A stretch of 64,000 bases of DNA from Fischerella sp. CENA71 (GCA_024239075.1 JANBVI010000020.1:212956-276955), one strand, 5' to 3'; positions 54,498 to 63,227 are shown, numbered from the stretch's first letter. Numbers and translations are program-made. Notes: generated from the letters alone by a model not told the origin.

Positions 54498-55057
54498 TTT
54501 GTAGTAGGCACTTTAGTGCTAATTTCTTGCTCATCTGACTTAGGCATAGAATTAGTTTGAGATTCTTGGCGGATAACACTAATACCACCATCCGCCTCCA
54601 TAAATGCTCTTTTGACATCTTTAAGAGATTCCACACCTTGCTGACGTAACTGGCTCATCAATTCCTGTTCAGTGATTAATTCTCTTTTCATGTGGCGATC
54701 AATAATGCGACCATTTTTTACTAGCAGCAGTGGCGGTGGATTCAAAAAACGCTGAAAAGAGGGAAGTTTATATCCCAACCAGTTTAAAAAATAACTCCAA
54801 AATATAACCGTTCCAACTAGAATAGCGCCTTCTGTAATTGACGTATAGTTACTAGCCATTGCATTTTGAGCCGCTTCTGCAAACAGCACAACTACAAGTA
54901 AATCGGCAATACCCAGGGTTCCTAATTGTCGGCTAGGGAGCAAGCGTAATACCGAAAACAATGCCAAGTAAACAATCGAAGCACGTATAATCAGTTCGGC
55001 AATTGAAATGCTAGGAATAAACATTTCTTGCCAATTGATGTGAAACCACATATCCAT
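54494..55057 (-). CDS. DUF421 (YetF-like) membrane protein
   Basis: Protein of 187 aa. Three hydrophobic segments (about 16-40, 48-65, 76-95) include YLALFSVLRLLPSRQLGTLG and IADLLVVVLFAEAAQNAMAS. A cytosolic domain follows with PPPLLLVKNGRIIDRHMKRE and LMSQLRQQGVESLKDVKRAF, as in the DUF421/YcaP family, function unknown. The last residues (STKVPTTN) are encoded by the dispersed GTAGTAGGCACTTTAGTGCT repeat at 54501-54520, so the tail was altered by that element. The start codon is followed by MWFHINWQEMF, typical of the family. Confidence 0.88.
   Translation of the reverse strand: MDMWFHINWQEMFIPSISIAELIIRASIVYLALFSVLRLLPSRQLGTLGIADLLVVVLFAEAAQNAMASNYTSITEGAILVGTVIFWSYFLNWLGYKLPSFQRFLNPPPLLLVKNGRIIDRHMKRELITEQELMSQLRQQGVESLKDVKRAFMEADGGISVIRQESQTNSMPKSDEQEISTKVPTTN
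54501..54520. repeat. GTAGTA-type half repeat inside the DUF421 reading frame
   Basis: GTAGTAGGCACTTTAGTGCT matches the right half of the 44161-44216 element (reverse strand) at 19 of 20 positions. It codes for the last residues of the DUF421 protein. Confidence 0.75.
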
Positions 55058-55251
55058 TAGAGTTTTTATTTATTTACTAATATTGATATCTTCTATTACT
55101 TAGTAAACGCAAAAACTCCAAGTATCGCAAAATCCATAGGAATGATATATCTACTAACCAAAGTAGTAAAAGTGTGAGTTCCATAGAGTATTTAGTTTTG
55201 CCATAATATCCTTAAGGCATAACGAATAACCTTTGTTGGAAGCTCACGTTA

Positions 55252-55281
55252 CTAAAAATAAAACCAGGCAAAACCTGGTTT
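55252..55281 (-). terminator. Terminator of aqpZ
   Basis: On the minus strand AAACCAGG, loop TTTTG, CCTGGTTT, then TATTTTTAG, about 40 bp after the aqpZ stop. Confidence 0.85.
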
Positions 55282-55321
55282 CAAACTTTAAGCGATCGCA
55301 TCAAAATTAATTAATTATAAT

Positions 55322-56086
55322 TTAAGCTACTTCCGACAATTGTATTTCTGGTGCAGGTACTTCTAGTACTTGTGAGTAGAAGAATCCAGCTAAGAATCCT
55401 CCCAAAAGTGGCGCTAACCAGAATAGCCATAACTGTTGAATCGCCCAACCACCAACAAAAACTGCTGGGCCAAGACTACGTGCAGGATTAACTGATGTAT
55501 TGGTAACAGGAATGCTAATTAAATGAATTAGTGTTAATGCCAAACCAATCGCAATTGGTGCAAAACCTTGAGGCGCACGGCGATCAGTAGCACCCAGGAT
55601 AATCACCAAAAACATAAAGGTGAGAACTAATTCAGCCAGAAAACAAGCCACCAGCGAAAAATTTCCGGGAGAATGTTCTCCATAGCCGTTGGCTGCTAAA
55701 CCACTACCAATGACATCAAATCCTGGTTTACCACTGGCAATCAAATAGAGAATACCAGCAGCGAGAATTGCACCGAAGACTTGAGAACCAATGTAAACAA
55801 ATAATTCTGAACCTGGGAAACGTTTAGCAGCCCACAAACCAAGAGAAACAGCCGGGTTGAGGTGACAACCAGAAATATGACCGATCGCATAAGCCATTGT
55901 TAAAACTGTCAAACCAAAAGCGAGAGAAACCCCTACTAACCCGATACCTAAAGGAAATTTTGTACCATCAGCTATTTTTGCGCCATCGGCTGTGAATGCA
56001 GCTGCTAATACTGCACTGCCACAACCACCAAAAACCAGCCAAAATGTACCGATAAACTCAGCTAAACAACGTTTTACAAGTGACAT
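55322..56086 (-). CDS. aqpZ: Aquaporin Z
   Basis: Water channel of 254 aa with six membrane helices. The two NPA motifs are HLNPAVS (77-79) and SVNPARS (200-202); His188 (LTLIHLIS) and Arg203 match the narrow, water-selective filter of AqpZ rather than a glycerol channel. Length is slightly above the 230 usual for AqpZ owing to a loop after helix 1 ([12 protein letters not shown]). It has its own terminator and seems monocistronic. Confidence 0.96.
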   Translation of the reverse strand: MSLVKRCLAEFIGTFWLVFGGCGSAVLAAAFTADGAKIADGTKFPLGIGLVGVSLAFGLTVLTMAYAIGHISGCHLNPAVSLGLWAAKRFPGSELFVYIGSQVFGAILAAGILYLIASGKPGFDVIGSGLAANGYGEHSPGNFSLVACFLAELVLTFMFLVIILGATDRRAPQGFAPIAIGLALTLIHLISIPVTNTSVNPARSLGPAVFVGGWAIQQLWLFWLAPLLGGFLAGFFYSQVLEVPAPEIQLSEVA

Positions 56087-56215
56087 ATTTTTTAACTAGT
56101 AACACGGTAAATGCTTGAATGAGAGAATATTACCAGTACGCATTCTAGATTGATGAGTTTGTTCTAATTTCTTTATGATGATGACTATTAAAAAACTTTG
56201 ATTATCTTATAAAAA

Positions 56216-57430
56216 TTAAACGTTTTCTTCTTCTAAGACCTGTTCGATAAATCTTTGGACTAAAGGTACTTGTAAACCATTGCCTTCTGGAGTCAATATC
56301 TCTTTTCGCATCAGTTTTTTGATAATACCTTTGTCTTGTGCTGTGGGAGTTTGTGCTTGGATTAAACGGCTAATAAAATTGCGATCGCTCTCCTGCAAAC
56401 TTGTCCATAATTCCCGGAAATACTGATCGCCTCGCTCTAGTACTGTGGGAATAACAGAGTGTACATCTTTTAAACTGGCTTTGATGCCCTCTAATTCTCG
56501 CTTGTTTTCTCTAATATCTCGATTCAATCGTTCTACCACTTCGCAGCATACTAACTGGACTAAATAAGGTTGGCAACGAGTTAGTTTGATAATCTCATTG
56601 ACAGCCTCTGGTGTATAAATTGTTGGGAAATTCTCGACAGGTTCCAAAATCAATTCACGGGCAGATACTTCATCCAAAAAACTTACACGGATAGTACGGG
56701 TATTTATTAGATAGTCGTTCCAATAGGGCGGAAGTTCGGCAACTTCATGAGAGCCACTGAAAAGCAAAGTCCACTGGCGACGGTGTTGCAAGACATTGCG
56801 GAGAAAATTGAGTGGTACGCGGCTACCTGTCGCCTCTACTACTTCACTGAGGCGTTCAAATTCATCCAAATTCAGGAGAAAGCGCTTGCTGGGGTGAGTA
56901 CGTTCTATTTCTGCGAGCCAATTTTGCAGGGCGATGAATGGATCTGTTTTAATTTCCTTTGGGTAAGGCAAGTCTAAACGTCGGGGTAAGCGTCGGGCAG
57001 CTTCTATAATTTGTGTAACCAGATTTGTTGCTAAACCTGTAAGCGTAGTTGCTGATGCTGCTCCTTGTAAATCAATTAGCAATGGCACAAGTGTAGAATC
57101 TACTTTGTAAGGCAGGTACTTGAGAGCAGAAGTTTTACCAGCCCGACGCCCACCATAAAGTAACAACACGGGTGGCTGATCTGCAAGTGACAAAGTTTCG
57201 ATTTCCCGAAAAATATCAATGCGTCCTTTAAAGCGATGTTCGGCTGTTTCTGGATCTAGGGCGTTACCAGCTATATAAACTTGTCTAATTTCCTGTCGTT
57301 GTTGTGCTGTTTGGTGTAAGGTACGCTGCGCTGTTTCCAGAATCGCTAGCCATTGATCAGTGATTTGCCGAGAATTAGTAGCTAACTGCGGATTTCGCTC
57401 AAAAGCCAGACTGTTTTGCAGCTTTTGCAA
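56216..57430 (-). CDS. AAA/STAND-like P-loop ATPase 1
   Basis: Protein of 404 aa, subfamily not named. After a helical N-terminus (1-60) comes FKGRIDIFREIE, then Walker A GGRRAGKTS at 93-101 and Walker B FLLNLDEFERL (Asp189-Glu190). Sensor-type LLFSGSHEVAELPPYW and the winged-helix region with LTRCQPYLVQLVCCEVVERL fit archaeal-ATPase or nSTAND modules. The start is a TTG with no ribosome-binding site, 4 bp behind the membrane-protein stop; no internal Met is available early, so coupling or a former fusion is likely. It probably works with that membrane protein. Function unknown. Confidence 0.8.
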   Translation of the reverse strand: MQKLQNSLAFERNPQLATNSRQITDQWLAILETAQRTLHQTAQQRQEIRQVYIAGNALDPETAEHRFKGRIDIFREIETLSLADQPPVLLLYGGRRAGKTSALKYLPYKVDSTLVPLLIDLQGAASATTLTGLATNLVTQIIEAARRLPRRLDLPYPKEIKTDPFIALQNWLAEIERTHPSKRFLLNLDEFERLSEVVEATGSRVPLNFLRNVLQHRRQWTLLFSGSHEVAELPPYWNDYLINTRTIRVSFLDEVSARELILEPVENFPTIYTPEAVNEIIKLTRCQPYLVQLVCCEVVERLNRDIRENKRELEGIKASLKDVHSVIPTVLERGDQYFRELWTSLQESDRNFISRLIQAQTPTAQDKGIIKKLMRKEILTPEGNGLQVPLVQRFIEQVLEEENV

Positions 57431-57434
57431 AGCA

Positions 57435-58394
57435 TTAATTAGGACGGTTTAATAATTCACTCTGGCGAGACGAAGTTGCTGTAACTGCTGCTTTTACATC
57501 TTGGCTAATGTCTAGTAACTGGGATAATGCATTGCCTAATTCTTTTGGTGCTGGTGAGGGAATCCAATTTAGATGGTTGGGGATTTCAGCAATATCCCCC
57601 AGTGTGTGACATAGTTTGAGATTATCTATAGTAATACCAGCCATAGCTTGTGCTGCAACTTTTTGCTGGTTAGTGGAATTAATCAGATAATCAATTGTCT
57701 CACGGGCAGCATCTGGGTTTTCTCGATAGGCTTCGACAATTAGCCTATCCATAAAAGGTAGTGGCAAGTTAATTTTTTCATCAAAACGGGGTGGCAGATA
57801 ACCCAGCCATTTCCCGCCATCCCTATGTCGGGATAACACAAAAAAGAGGATTAGCATCCAGAGAAATTCTGGTAGCCAAAAGTAAAACCGTAGCACACCA
57901 AGAATAAACGCCACGCCACTCGCCACGCCTAAAGCCACGCCAAAAGCCACGCCAAAAGCCACGCCTAAAGCCACGCCTAAAGAATCGTATGTCAAAGCAG
58001 TGATAAAGCCAGCTACGACTAGTAGGAGTATTTTCAGCCTTTGCTGAGGAAAAGCTACTAGCATTAAACCTATAATCCAACCCACTAAAAATAGAAAAGA
58101 GAAGAACCAGCGAAAAGCTTCATGACTTATTAACGTGTAGATTGGCGCTACGAGTATGACAATCAGCCAAGGCACTAAAGCTGTGAGCCACCAAACTTGC
58201 CCAGCATAGCGGTGCAAGCGTGGATTAGTTTTAAAATTCGCTCGTTTGCTAAATACGTTGGTGTCTAGCTTTAGTTCTGGATGGATATCGCGTAGCCAGC
58301 GTTTCAAGGTATAGGGTTTGAAGTAAACCCAGTAGAGGAGACGGGCGCATTCAGTGATGTAAGTCCAAAGTTTGGCAGTTCGCGTTTTGCTCAT
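57435..58394 (-). CDS. Membrane protein with GVAF tetrapeptide repeats, partner of ATPase 1
   Basis: Protein of 319 aa from the ATG at 58394 (a GTG at 58409 would add five residues). Hydrophobic segments occur at about 70-90, 103-125 and 130-150, then six 12-bp DNA repeats encode GVALGVAFGVAFGVALGVAS, a Gly-Ala-rich membrane stretch, followed by FWLPEFLWMLILFFVLS. The C-terminal 120 residues are cytosolic and helical (MDRLIVEAYRENPDAARETI, QDVKAAVTATSSRQSELL). No enzyme motif. The stop lies 4 bp before the start of ATPase 1. Confidence 0.78.
   Translation of the reverse strand: MSKTRTAKLWTYITECARLLYWVYFKPYTLKRWLRDIHPELKLDTNVFSKRANFKTNPRLHRYAGQVWWLTALVPWLIVILVAPIYTLISHEAFRWFFSFLFLVGWIIGLMLVAFPQQRLKILLLVVAGFITALTYDSLGVALGVAFGVAFGVALGVASGVAFILGVLRFYFWLPEFLWMLILFFVLSRHRDGGKWLGYLPPRFDEKINLPLPFMDRLIVEAYRENPDAARETIDYLINSTNQQKVAAQAMAGITIDNLKLCHTLGDIAEIPNHLNWIPSPAPKELGNALSQLLDISQDVKAAVTATSSRQSELLNRPN
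57910..57981. repeat. 12-bp coding tandem repeat (GCCACGCCAAAA)6
   Basis: Six 12-bp units, each encoding GVAF or GVAL on the minus strand. A multiple of three keeps the frame, and copy number could vary between strains. Confidence 0.9.
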
Positions 58395-58590
58395 ATTTAC
58401 ATTTTGCACTTATGGGATAAACACCCTCAGAGTAAAATCCTTGTCATTAGACCTCTTGCACGAATACAAAACTTACCCTCATCCCCCAGCCCCTTCTCCC
58501 AAAATTGGGAGAAGGGGAGCTAATCTCAAAGTCCCTCTCTCAAACATGGGAGAGGGATTTAGGGAGAGGGCAAAAATTCATGCAAGAGTT

Positions 58591-58884
58591 CAAAGACTCG
58601 ACGACGGAGTTCAAACACTCGCTGACGAGTATCAAAGACTCGCCGACGAAGCTCAAACACTCGCCGACGAGGTTCAAACACTCGCTGACGAGTATCAAAC
58701 ACTCGACGACGAGGTTCAAACACTCGACGACGAGTATCAAACACTCGACGACGAGTATCAAACACTCGCTGACAAGGTTCAAATACTCGCTGACGAGTAT
58801 CAAACACTCGACGACGAGGTTCAAATACTCGACGACGAGTATCAAACACTCGGCGACGGGGTTCAAATACTCGACGACGAGTTT
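58591..58884. repeat. Array of fourteen 21-bp hairpin-forming repeats
   Basis: Fourteen units of exactly 21 bp, consensus CAAACACTCGACGACGAGTAT, with no indels and no spacers. In twelve or thirteen units a stem CTCG / CGAG encloses a tetraloop NNGA (ACGA, CTGA, CCGA, GCGA). Variation falls in the first two loop bases and in the last two or three bases (GTAT versus GGTT, often alternating). Changes hit all codon positions of the open plus frame, so it does not look protein-coding. It lies between ATPase 2 and the membrane-protein gene. Confidence 0.93.
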
Positions 58885-58890
58885 TCAAAC

Positions 58891-59958
58891 CTACCCCGCC
58901 ACTGCTTTTTGCAGCAAATCCTTAACCTGATCCCAATTCACTAAACCCACCACCACGAAAATTAGCAAAATCAAAATCACAAACCCGATAATCCAGTTAG
59001 TCACATCATCCACGTTTCCGCCAATGAATTTAGCGACTCTACCCAGACGAATCGGAAAATCCCAAACTATCCACCGTAACCATTCCCACTTTAACCAGCG
59101 ATGATTGGATGAAGACTGAGACTGATTAATTTCTTGCAAAAATTGCTCTTTTGCCCATTGGATATCTTTGCCTTGGTGACGCGCTTCCCACAAGCACCTG
59201 CAAGCGAGTTGTAGTTTATAAGGATGGCGCTTACCCCACTGTTGAGCGTGGTTTTGCTCATTTACACTCAAAGCTGATGCGCCAGTATTGTCAGGTAAAC
59301 GTGTGAGTTGAATCGCCTCATCTGTAGTCAGTTCACCCAAAACCAAAGTTTGACCGACATTAAAGAAAGGAGAAGTCAACCCTTTCTCAGCAGCATAAGT
59401 TCCCAGCTTTTTACGCGAAGCTACCACCAGCATCAAAGCACTATCATCCATGAGCGATCGCAAACTATTATAAAAATTGTTATCAAATTCCTGAGGACGT
59501 TCCAAAAGTATCTGAAAATCATCTAAACAGAGAACCGGTAACACATCCTGCTTTTTCCATTTTTTGATCGCGTCCGAGAAAGCTTGACGATTCAGCGGTT
59601 GAACCTGCAAAGGATTTCTCAATTGCAGTTTCCACAAAGCCAGACGATTTAATAACGCTTGTGCCACTACTTCATAAAAACCCATCTCTGTTTCACAGTT
59701 TGCATCCCGTAAGGACAGGTAAATCACCACATAACGGCTTGGATCTGTGACTCGCTGTTCCCATGTCAGGAAAAAGTAGTACAGTAACGAAGATTTACCA
59801 ATGTGTTTTTCACCAACAATATTGACACTTGTTGGCTGTACACCGCTCATCCGGGATGCGATCGCATTTAATTCTTCTTTACGACCCACAAATAACCTGG
59901 GGTCTTTAATCATTCCCGGAGCTACAAAAGGATTAGCAGACACCGCTCCTGAGTTCAT
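58891..59958 (-). CDS. AAA/STAND-like P-loop ATPase 2 with C-terminal membrane anchor
   Basis: Protein of 355 aa. Conserved N-terminal NPFVAPGMIKDPRLFVGRKE leads into Walker A GEKHIGKSS (49-57) and Walker B VLPVLCLDDFQIL (Asp146-Asp147). KRHPYKLQLACRCLWEA is the lid/winged region. A single membrane segment near 322-340 (WIIGFVILILLIFVVVGLV) precedes a short tail. It resembles stand-alone nSTAND NTPases anchored to the membrane. Its 3' end touches the 21-bp repeat array, and the membrane protein and ATPase 1 follow on the same strand. Function is unknown. Confidence 0.82.
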   Translation of the reverse strand: MNSGAVSANPFVAPGMIKDPRLFVGRKEELNAIASRMSGVQPTSVNIVGEKHIGKSSLLYYFFLTWEQRVTDPSRYVVIYLSLRDANCETEMGFYEVVAQALLNRLALWKLQLRNPLQVQPLNRQAFSDAIKKWKKQDVLPVLCLDDFQILLERPQEFDNNFYNSLRSLMDDSALMLVVASRKKLGTYAAEKGLTSPFFNVGQTLVLGELTTDEAIQLTRLPDNTGASALSVNEQNHAQQWGKRHPYKLQLACRCLWEARHQGKDIQWAKEQFLQEINQSQSSSNHRWLKWEWLRWIVWDFPIRLGRVAKFIGGNVDDVTNWIIGFVILILLIFVVVGLVNWDQVKDLLQKAVAG

Positions 59959-60258
59959 ACCAAAGTTTATGCTAATTACAGCAATTGAAAGGTAATTACT
60001 TCAAAAGATACCACTAGCTCTACAATGCTTTTGAGAACCGATACATAATTTATCTGGCTTGTTCTGCCTACAGACTTCCCTAATACGATCTCATTTTTTT
60101 GATGATACAAATACATCCGTATGGGCGTACACCTGTACACTCCTACAAGAAATAATTCTCTATATAAAGACTCTGCGACCCTCAGCGTTGACTCTGCGTT
60201 CCTCTGCGTTTAAACACAAAGTTGTACTAAGTGCTTGCCTTCCAGTATCCTAAAGCCG
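59959..60258. other. Intergenic region with dispersed-repeat fragments
   Basis: 300 bp. It contains ACTCTGCGACCCTCAGCGTT and GACTCTGCGTTCCTCTGCGT (60168-60207), direct repeats common between cyanobacterial genes. No gene seen. Confidence 0.5.
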
Positions 60259-61476
60259 CTAGCCATCACTCTCAGTTATCAATTCTCTCAGCGCTTTCCC
60301 CAAATACTCATACTCTTCAATCCTGTTGTAAATCTGCGCGGAAATTCTCACCAGTAACTTCGGTGTCTCTTGCCAAGGAACCACTTGCACCTGAATATTA
60401 AACTGATCAAATAACTCATCGCGCACAGATAAAAAATTGCGGTTTGACAAACGGAGAGGTATCGGTACAACAGCCATTGAGCCAATCATCTCTTCGGGAC
60501 AAGGTGGCAAAACTTGGAGTGTTTCACAAAGTAGCTGTCTAGCTTGCAATGCTAATTGATGATTGCGCTGTCGCAATTCATCCCAACCACCAGGTAACAG
60601 CGAACCCAAAAATGCGATCGCTTCTGGGACGCACATATACGCAGTAGGGTCATCTGTTCCCATCCAGTCAAATTCCAATTGAAAGCGACTTTTATCAGTG
60701 CGTGGCGAGTTCGCACCGTGGCTAATTGTCAAGGGACGAATTTCTGGTTGTTTATCTGGTTGCACATACAAAAAAGCCGCTCCCTTGGGCGCACACAGCC
60801 ATTTATGGCAATTTCCCGTGTAATAAGTCGCCCCAATTGATTGCAAATTTAGGGGTAACATACCCGGTGCATGAGCGCCATCTACAAGTGTGTCCACACC
60901 CCTTGCTTGCAATTGTTGCACCAACTGCTGTAGGGGAAAGATTAATGCTGTTTGACTGCTGACATGATCTAGTAATGCTAATTTTGTTTGAGGTGAAACT
61001 CGCTCGATGACTGCTTCTACAATTTGCTGAGGCGAATCGAGGGGAAAAGGAATCTGAGCGACTACTATCTGTGCGCCTGTGCGACTGGCGATAAAATCAA
61101 GGGCATTACGACAAGCGTTGTACTCGTGGTTAGTTGTGAGTATTTCGTCTCCGGGATGAAAAGTCAGGGAACGCAACACCGCATTGACGCCAGTGGTTGC
61201 ATTCGGGACAAATACCAAATCCTCGACATCAGCACCGACAAACTTCGCTAGTTTGCTTTTAGCCCCATCTAGTAGGGGTTCCCATTCCCTGGTGAAAAAT
61301 CGTAGTGGTTCCTGTTCGAGTTGCGATCGCAACTGTTGCTGAAACAATAAGACTGCGATCGGGCAAGCACCAAACGATCCGTGATTGAGAAAAGTTATCT
61401 TTGGATCAAGCGACCATAAATTCTTAAAGCGTGAATATTGAAGCCTGAAGTCTGAAAAGTTTTTTTTATCCTTCAT
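60259..61476 (-). CDS. PLP-dependent class V aminotransferase (isopenicillin-N epimerase-like)
   Basis: Protein of 405 aa of fold-type I. The N-terminus ITFLNHGSFGACP is typical of the epimerase-like branch. The cofactor Asp-His is in LVDGAHAPGMLPLNL and the Schiff-base Lys in YYTGNCHKWLCAPKGAAFL. VPNATTGVNAVLRSL binds the phosphate. Proteins of this branch include cysteine desulphurase-like and epimerase-like enzymes, so the actual reaction is unclear. A tRNA gene lies just upstream. It stands alone. Confidence 0.88.
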   Translation of the reverse strand: MKDKKNFSDFRLQYSRFKNLWSLDPKITFLNHGSFGACPIAVLLFQQQLRSQLEQEPLRFFTREWEPLLDGAKSKLAKFVGADVEDLVFVPNATTGVNAVLRSLTFHPGDEILTTNHEYNACRNALDFIASRTGAQIVVAQIPFPLDSPQQIVEAVIERVSPQTKLALLDHVSSQTALIFPLQQLVQQLQARGVDTLVDGAHAPGMLPLNLQSIGATYYTGNCHKWLCAPKGAAFLYVQPDKQPEIRPLTISHGANSPRTDKSRFQLEFDWMGTDDPTAYMCVPEAIAFLGSLLPGGWDELRQRNHQLALQARQLLCETLQVLPPCPEEMIGSMAVVPIPLRLSNRNFLSVRDELFDQFNIQVQVVPWQETPKLLVRISAQIYNRIEEYEYLGKALRELITESDG

Positions 61477-61500
61477 ACTTCACTTTTTATCCTTTTTAAA

Positions 61501-61572
61501 CTCCCCAGGCAGGATTCGAACCTGCGACCAATCGGTTAACAGCCGACCGCTCTACCACTGAGCTACTGAGGA
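61501..61572 (-). tRNA. trnN: tRNA-Asn(GUU)
   Basis: On the minus strand the 72-nt gene begins TCCTCAGTAGCTCAGTGG and has anticodon GTT in CGGCTGTTAACCG. The T arm is GCAGGTTCGAATCCTGC, the acceptor stem TCCTCAG / CTGGGGA (one G-T pair) and the discriminator G. CCA is not encoded. Confidence 0.97.
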
Positions 61573-61752
61573 ACGTCACGATTAATAATAGTAATACCAA
61601 GTTCTAAGAATGGCAAGTACTTTCAGAAAAATTTTTCCAAAAATTTTGTGAGTGTGTTGACTAGCAACCTGAATCGACTATTTTGCCAATACTCGAATCC
61701 ACTCAAACCCTCCGTTAGACAGATGCTTTAGGCTTGATCTATTGTTAATTAT

Positions 61753-62304
61753 TTACTTCAATCCCATTCGCAGTTCAGCGAGACGCTGCCTTGCTTTAGC
61801 ATCAATAGAGTTAGCTAGGAATCTACCATTAGATTTTTTGCGTGGTTGATATTTTTGCCGTACCCGACAAACTGTAGCTTGTACTTCATAACATAACTGC
61901 TGTGCTGATAACCATTCTGCCCCATACCCTTGTACCATTAGTTGTTGGACACGATCTGATGTGGCAACAATCACGCGAGAAATTAAAGATTGAGCTATGG
62001 CAGGACGCAGAGACGCACAGGCTTTTTCTATATATGTGTCTGCTGTTTGACCAAAGTCTGTATAATATACAGACACAAGGTCTGTAATCACTTCTTTGTT
62101 ACTACTAGTATTTTGATATTGGGCATCAAACACTATTTGTGTCTCATAGCCTTGAAAGGCGCTGTAATCTGTCAAAGCTTCTACTAATTCCCAGCGCGCT
62201 GCTTCTAATCCAGCTTGATCACGGGTTCTTTTCAGACAAGACCAAGTGCCTATAATGTTGTAGCCGTCTACTAAAAAAACGGCTTGGGGTAAGGAACGAG
62301 ACAT
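61753..62304 (-). CDS. YacP-like NYN-domain endoribonuclease
   Basis: Protein of 183 aa. The PIN-like NYN fold is marked by FLVDGYNIIGTW (first acidic residue), then IVFDAQYQN, YTDFGQTADTYIEKACAS and VIVATSDRVQQLMVQGYGAE, supplying the expected Asp ligands. Bacillus YacP/Rae1 cleaves mRNA on the ribosome; a similar role is inferred here. A basic C-terminal tail (RQKYQPRKKSNGR) suits RNA contact. The start fits MSRSLPQAVFLVDGYN. Confidence 0.9.
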   Translation of the reverse strand: MSRSLPQAVFLVDGYNIIGTWSCLKRTRDQAGLEAARWELVEALTDYSAFQGYETQIVFDAQYQNTSSNKEVITDLVSVYYTDFGQTADTYIEKACASLRPAIAQSLISRVIVATSDRVQQLMVQGYGAEWLSAQQLCYEVQATVCRVRQKYQPRKKSNGRFLANSIDAKARQRLAELRMGLK

Positions 62305-62433
62305 GGTTTTGAATCACAATTATATAGAGTTAACAAAATTCATTCATAACCTTTATAGTAATTCAATCATCTCTTGTAACACTATGTTACAAACTCAAAA
62401 AACGTAATAGCTTTACAAAATAGGAATTGAAAG

Positions 62434-62538
62434 AAGACGCAGAGAGGGGAAGACGCGGTGACGCGGAGAATGTTTGCTCTAAATTTATCCCGCCCCGTGT
62501 CCCCGTGTCCCCAATCCCCGTGTCCCCAATCCCCGATC
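62434..62538. repeat. Bipartite G-rich/C-rich repeat, third intergenic copy
   Basis: Left GAAGACGCGGTGACGCGGAG, A/T spacer, right CCCCGTGTCCCCGTGTCCCC and repeated CCAATCCCCG. It ends just before the stop codon of the ECF ATPase gene. Confidence 0.72.
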
Positions 62539-62539
62539 C

Positions 62540-63211
62540 CTAATCTGTGTGCAACTGCATCAGACGCTGTTTGAGGCGTTGAGCTTCTCCTTGGTCTATT
62601 AAAGAGCCTTGTTCTAGCAAAAAAGCACCGTCACAGTAATTTAATTCATCTAAGCGATGAGTGACCCAGAGGGCTGTGATACCTCTAGTTTTGACCAGTT
62701 TGCGGACACTAGCCACCAATTCTAGTTGACTATCTGGATCAAGTAAGGCAGTGGGTTCATCTAATAGTAAGACTGCACAGTGACGGGCTAAAGCACCAGC
62801 GATCGCTACTCGCTGTTTTTGTCCTCCACTCAAAGCATAGATCGGACGTCGTTGCAGTCCTAACAAATTGACTGCTGCTAATGCTTCCTCTACTCTGGTT
62901 CTAATGTCAGGTAATGGTAATTTTTCTTCCACTAGCCCAAAGGCAATATCAGCACCGACAGTAGGCATTACTAATTGATGATCGGGGTTTTGGAAAACAA
63001 AGCCCACCGGATGCAAAATCCCAATCTTACCAGATTGGGGTGCTAGTAACCCCGCTAGCAGTCTGAGCAATGTTGATTTCCCACTGCCATTTGTACCCAA
63101 GAGCATCCAAAATTCTCCCTTGGGTACTTCAATGGAGCAAGATTTAATTACTTTCTCTCCAGAAGGCCAGCTGAAGTTTAAGTCTTTTACCTTAATACCT
63201 AGTTCCGGCAT
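62540..63211 (-). CDS. ECF/CbiO-type ABC transporter ATPase
   Basis: Protein of 223 aa. Walker A LGTNGSGKSTLLRLLAG, Q-loop FVFQNPDHQLVMPTVGADIA (the FQNPxxQ of the EcfA/CbiO group), signature LSGGQKQRVAIAGALA, Walker B LLLDEPTALLDPDS and H-loop VTHRLDEL. This places it in energy-coupling-factor or cobalt transporters for vitamins or Co/Ni. No T or S subunit is adjacent; the small gene upstream (16 bp) is not one. The substrate is unknown. Confidence 0.93.
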   Translation of the reverse strand: MPELGIKVKDLNFSWPSGEKVIKSCSIEVPKGEFWMLLGTNGSGKSTLLRLLAGLLAPQSGKIGILHPVGFVFQNPDHQLVMPTVGADIAFGLVEEKLPLPDIRTRVEEALAAVNLLGLQRRPIYALSGGQKQRVAIAGALARHCAVLLLDEPTALLDPDSQLELVASVRKLVKTRGITALWVTHRLDELNYCDGAFLLEQGSLIDQGEAQRLKQRLMQLHTD

Positions 63212-63227
63212 TTTTTAATTAATCTAT

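Noticed and set aside
58591-58884. Possible CRISPR array
   Set aside because: The 21-bp units follow one another with no unique spacers, and no cas genes are nearby.
58372-58944. Plus-strand frame encoding a QTLADEV heptad-repeat protein (190 codons)
   Set aside because: Openness follows from the 21-bp period; three other frames are open too. Substitutions fall in all codon positions, and the N-terminal part is common intergenic repeat DNA.
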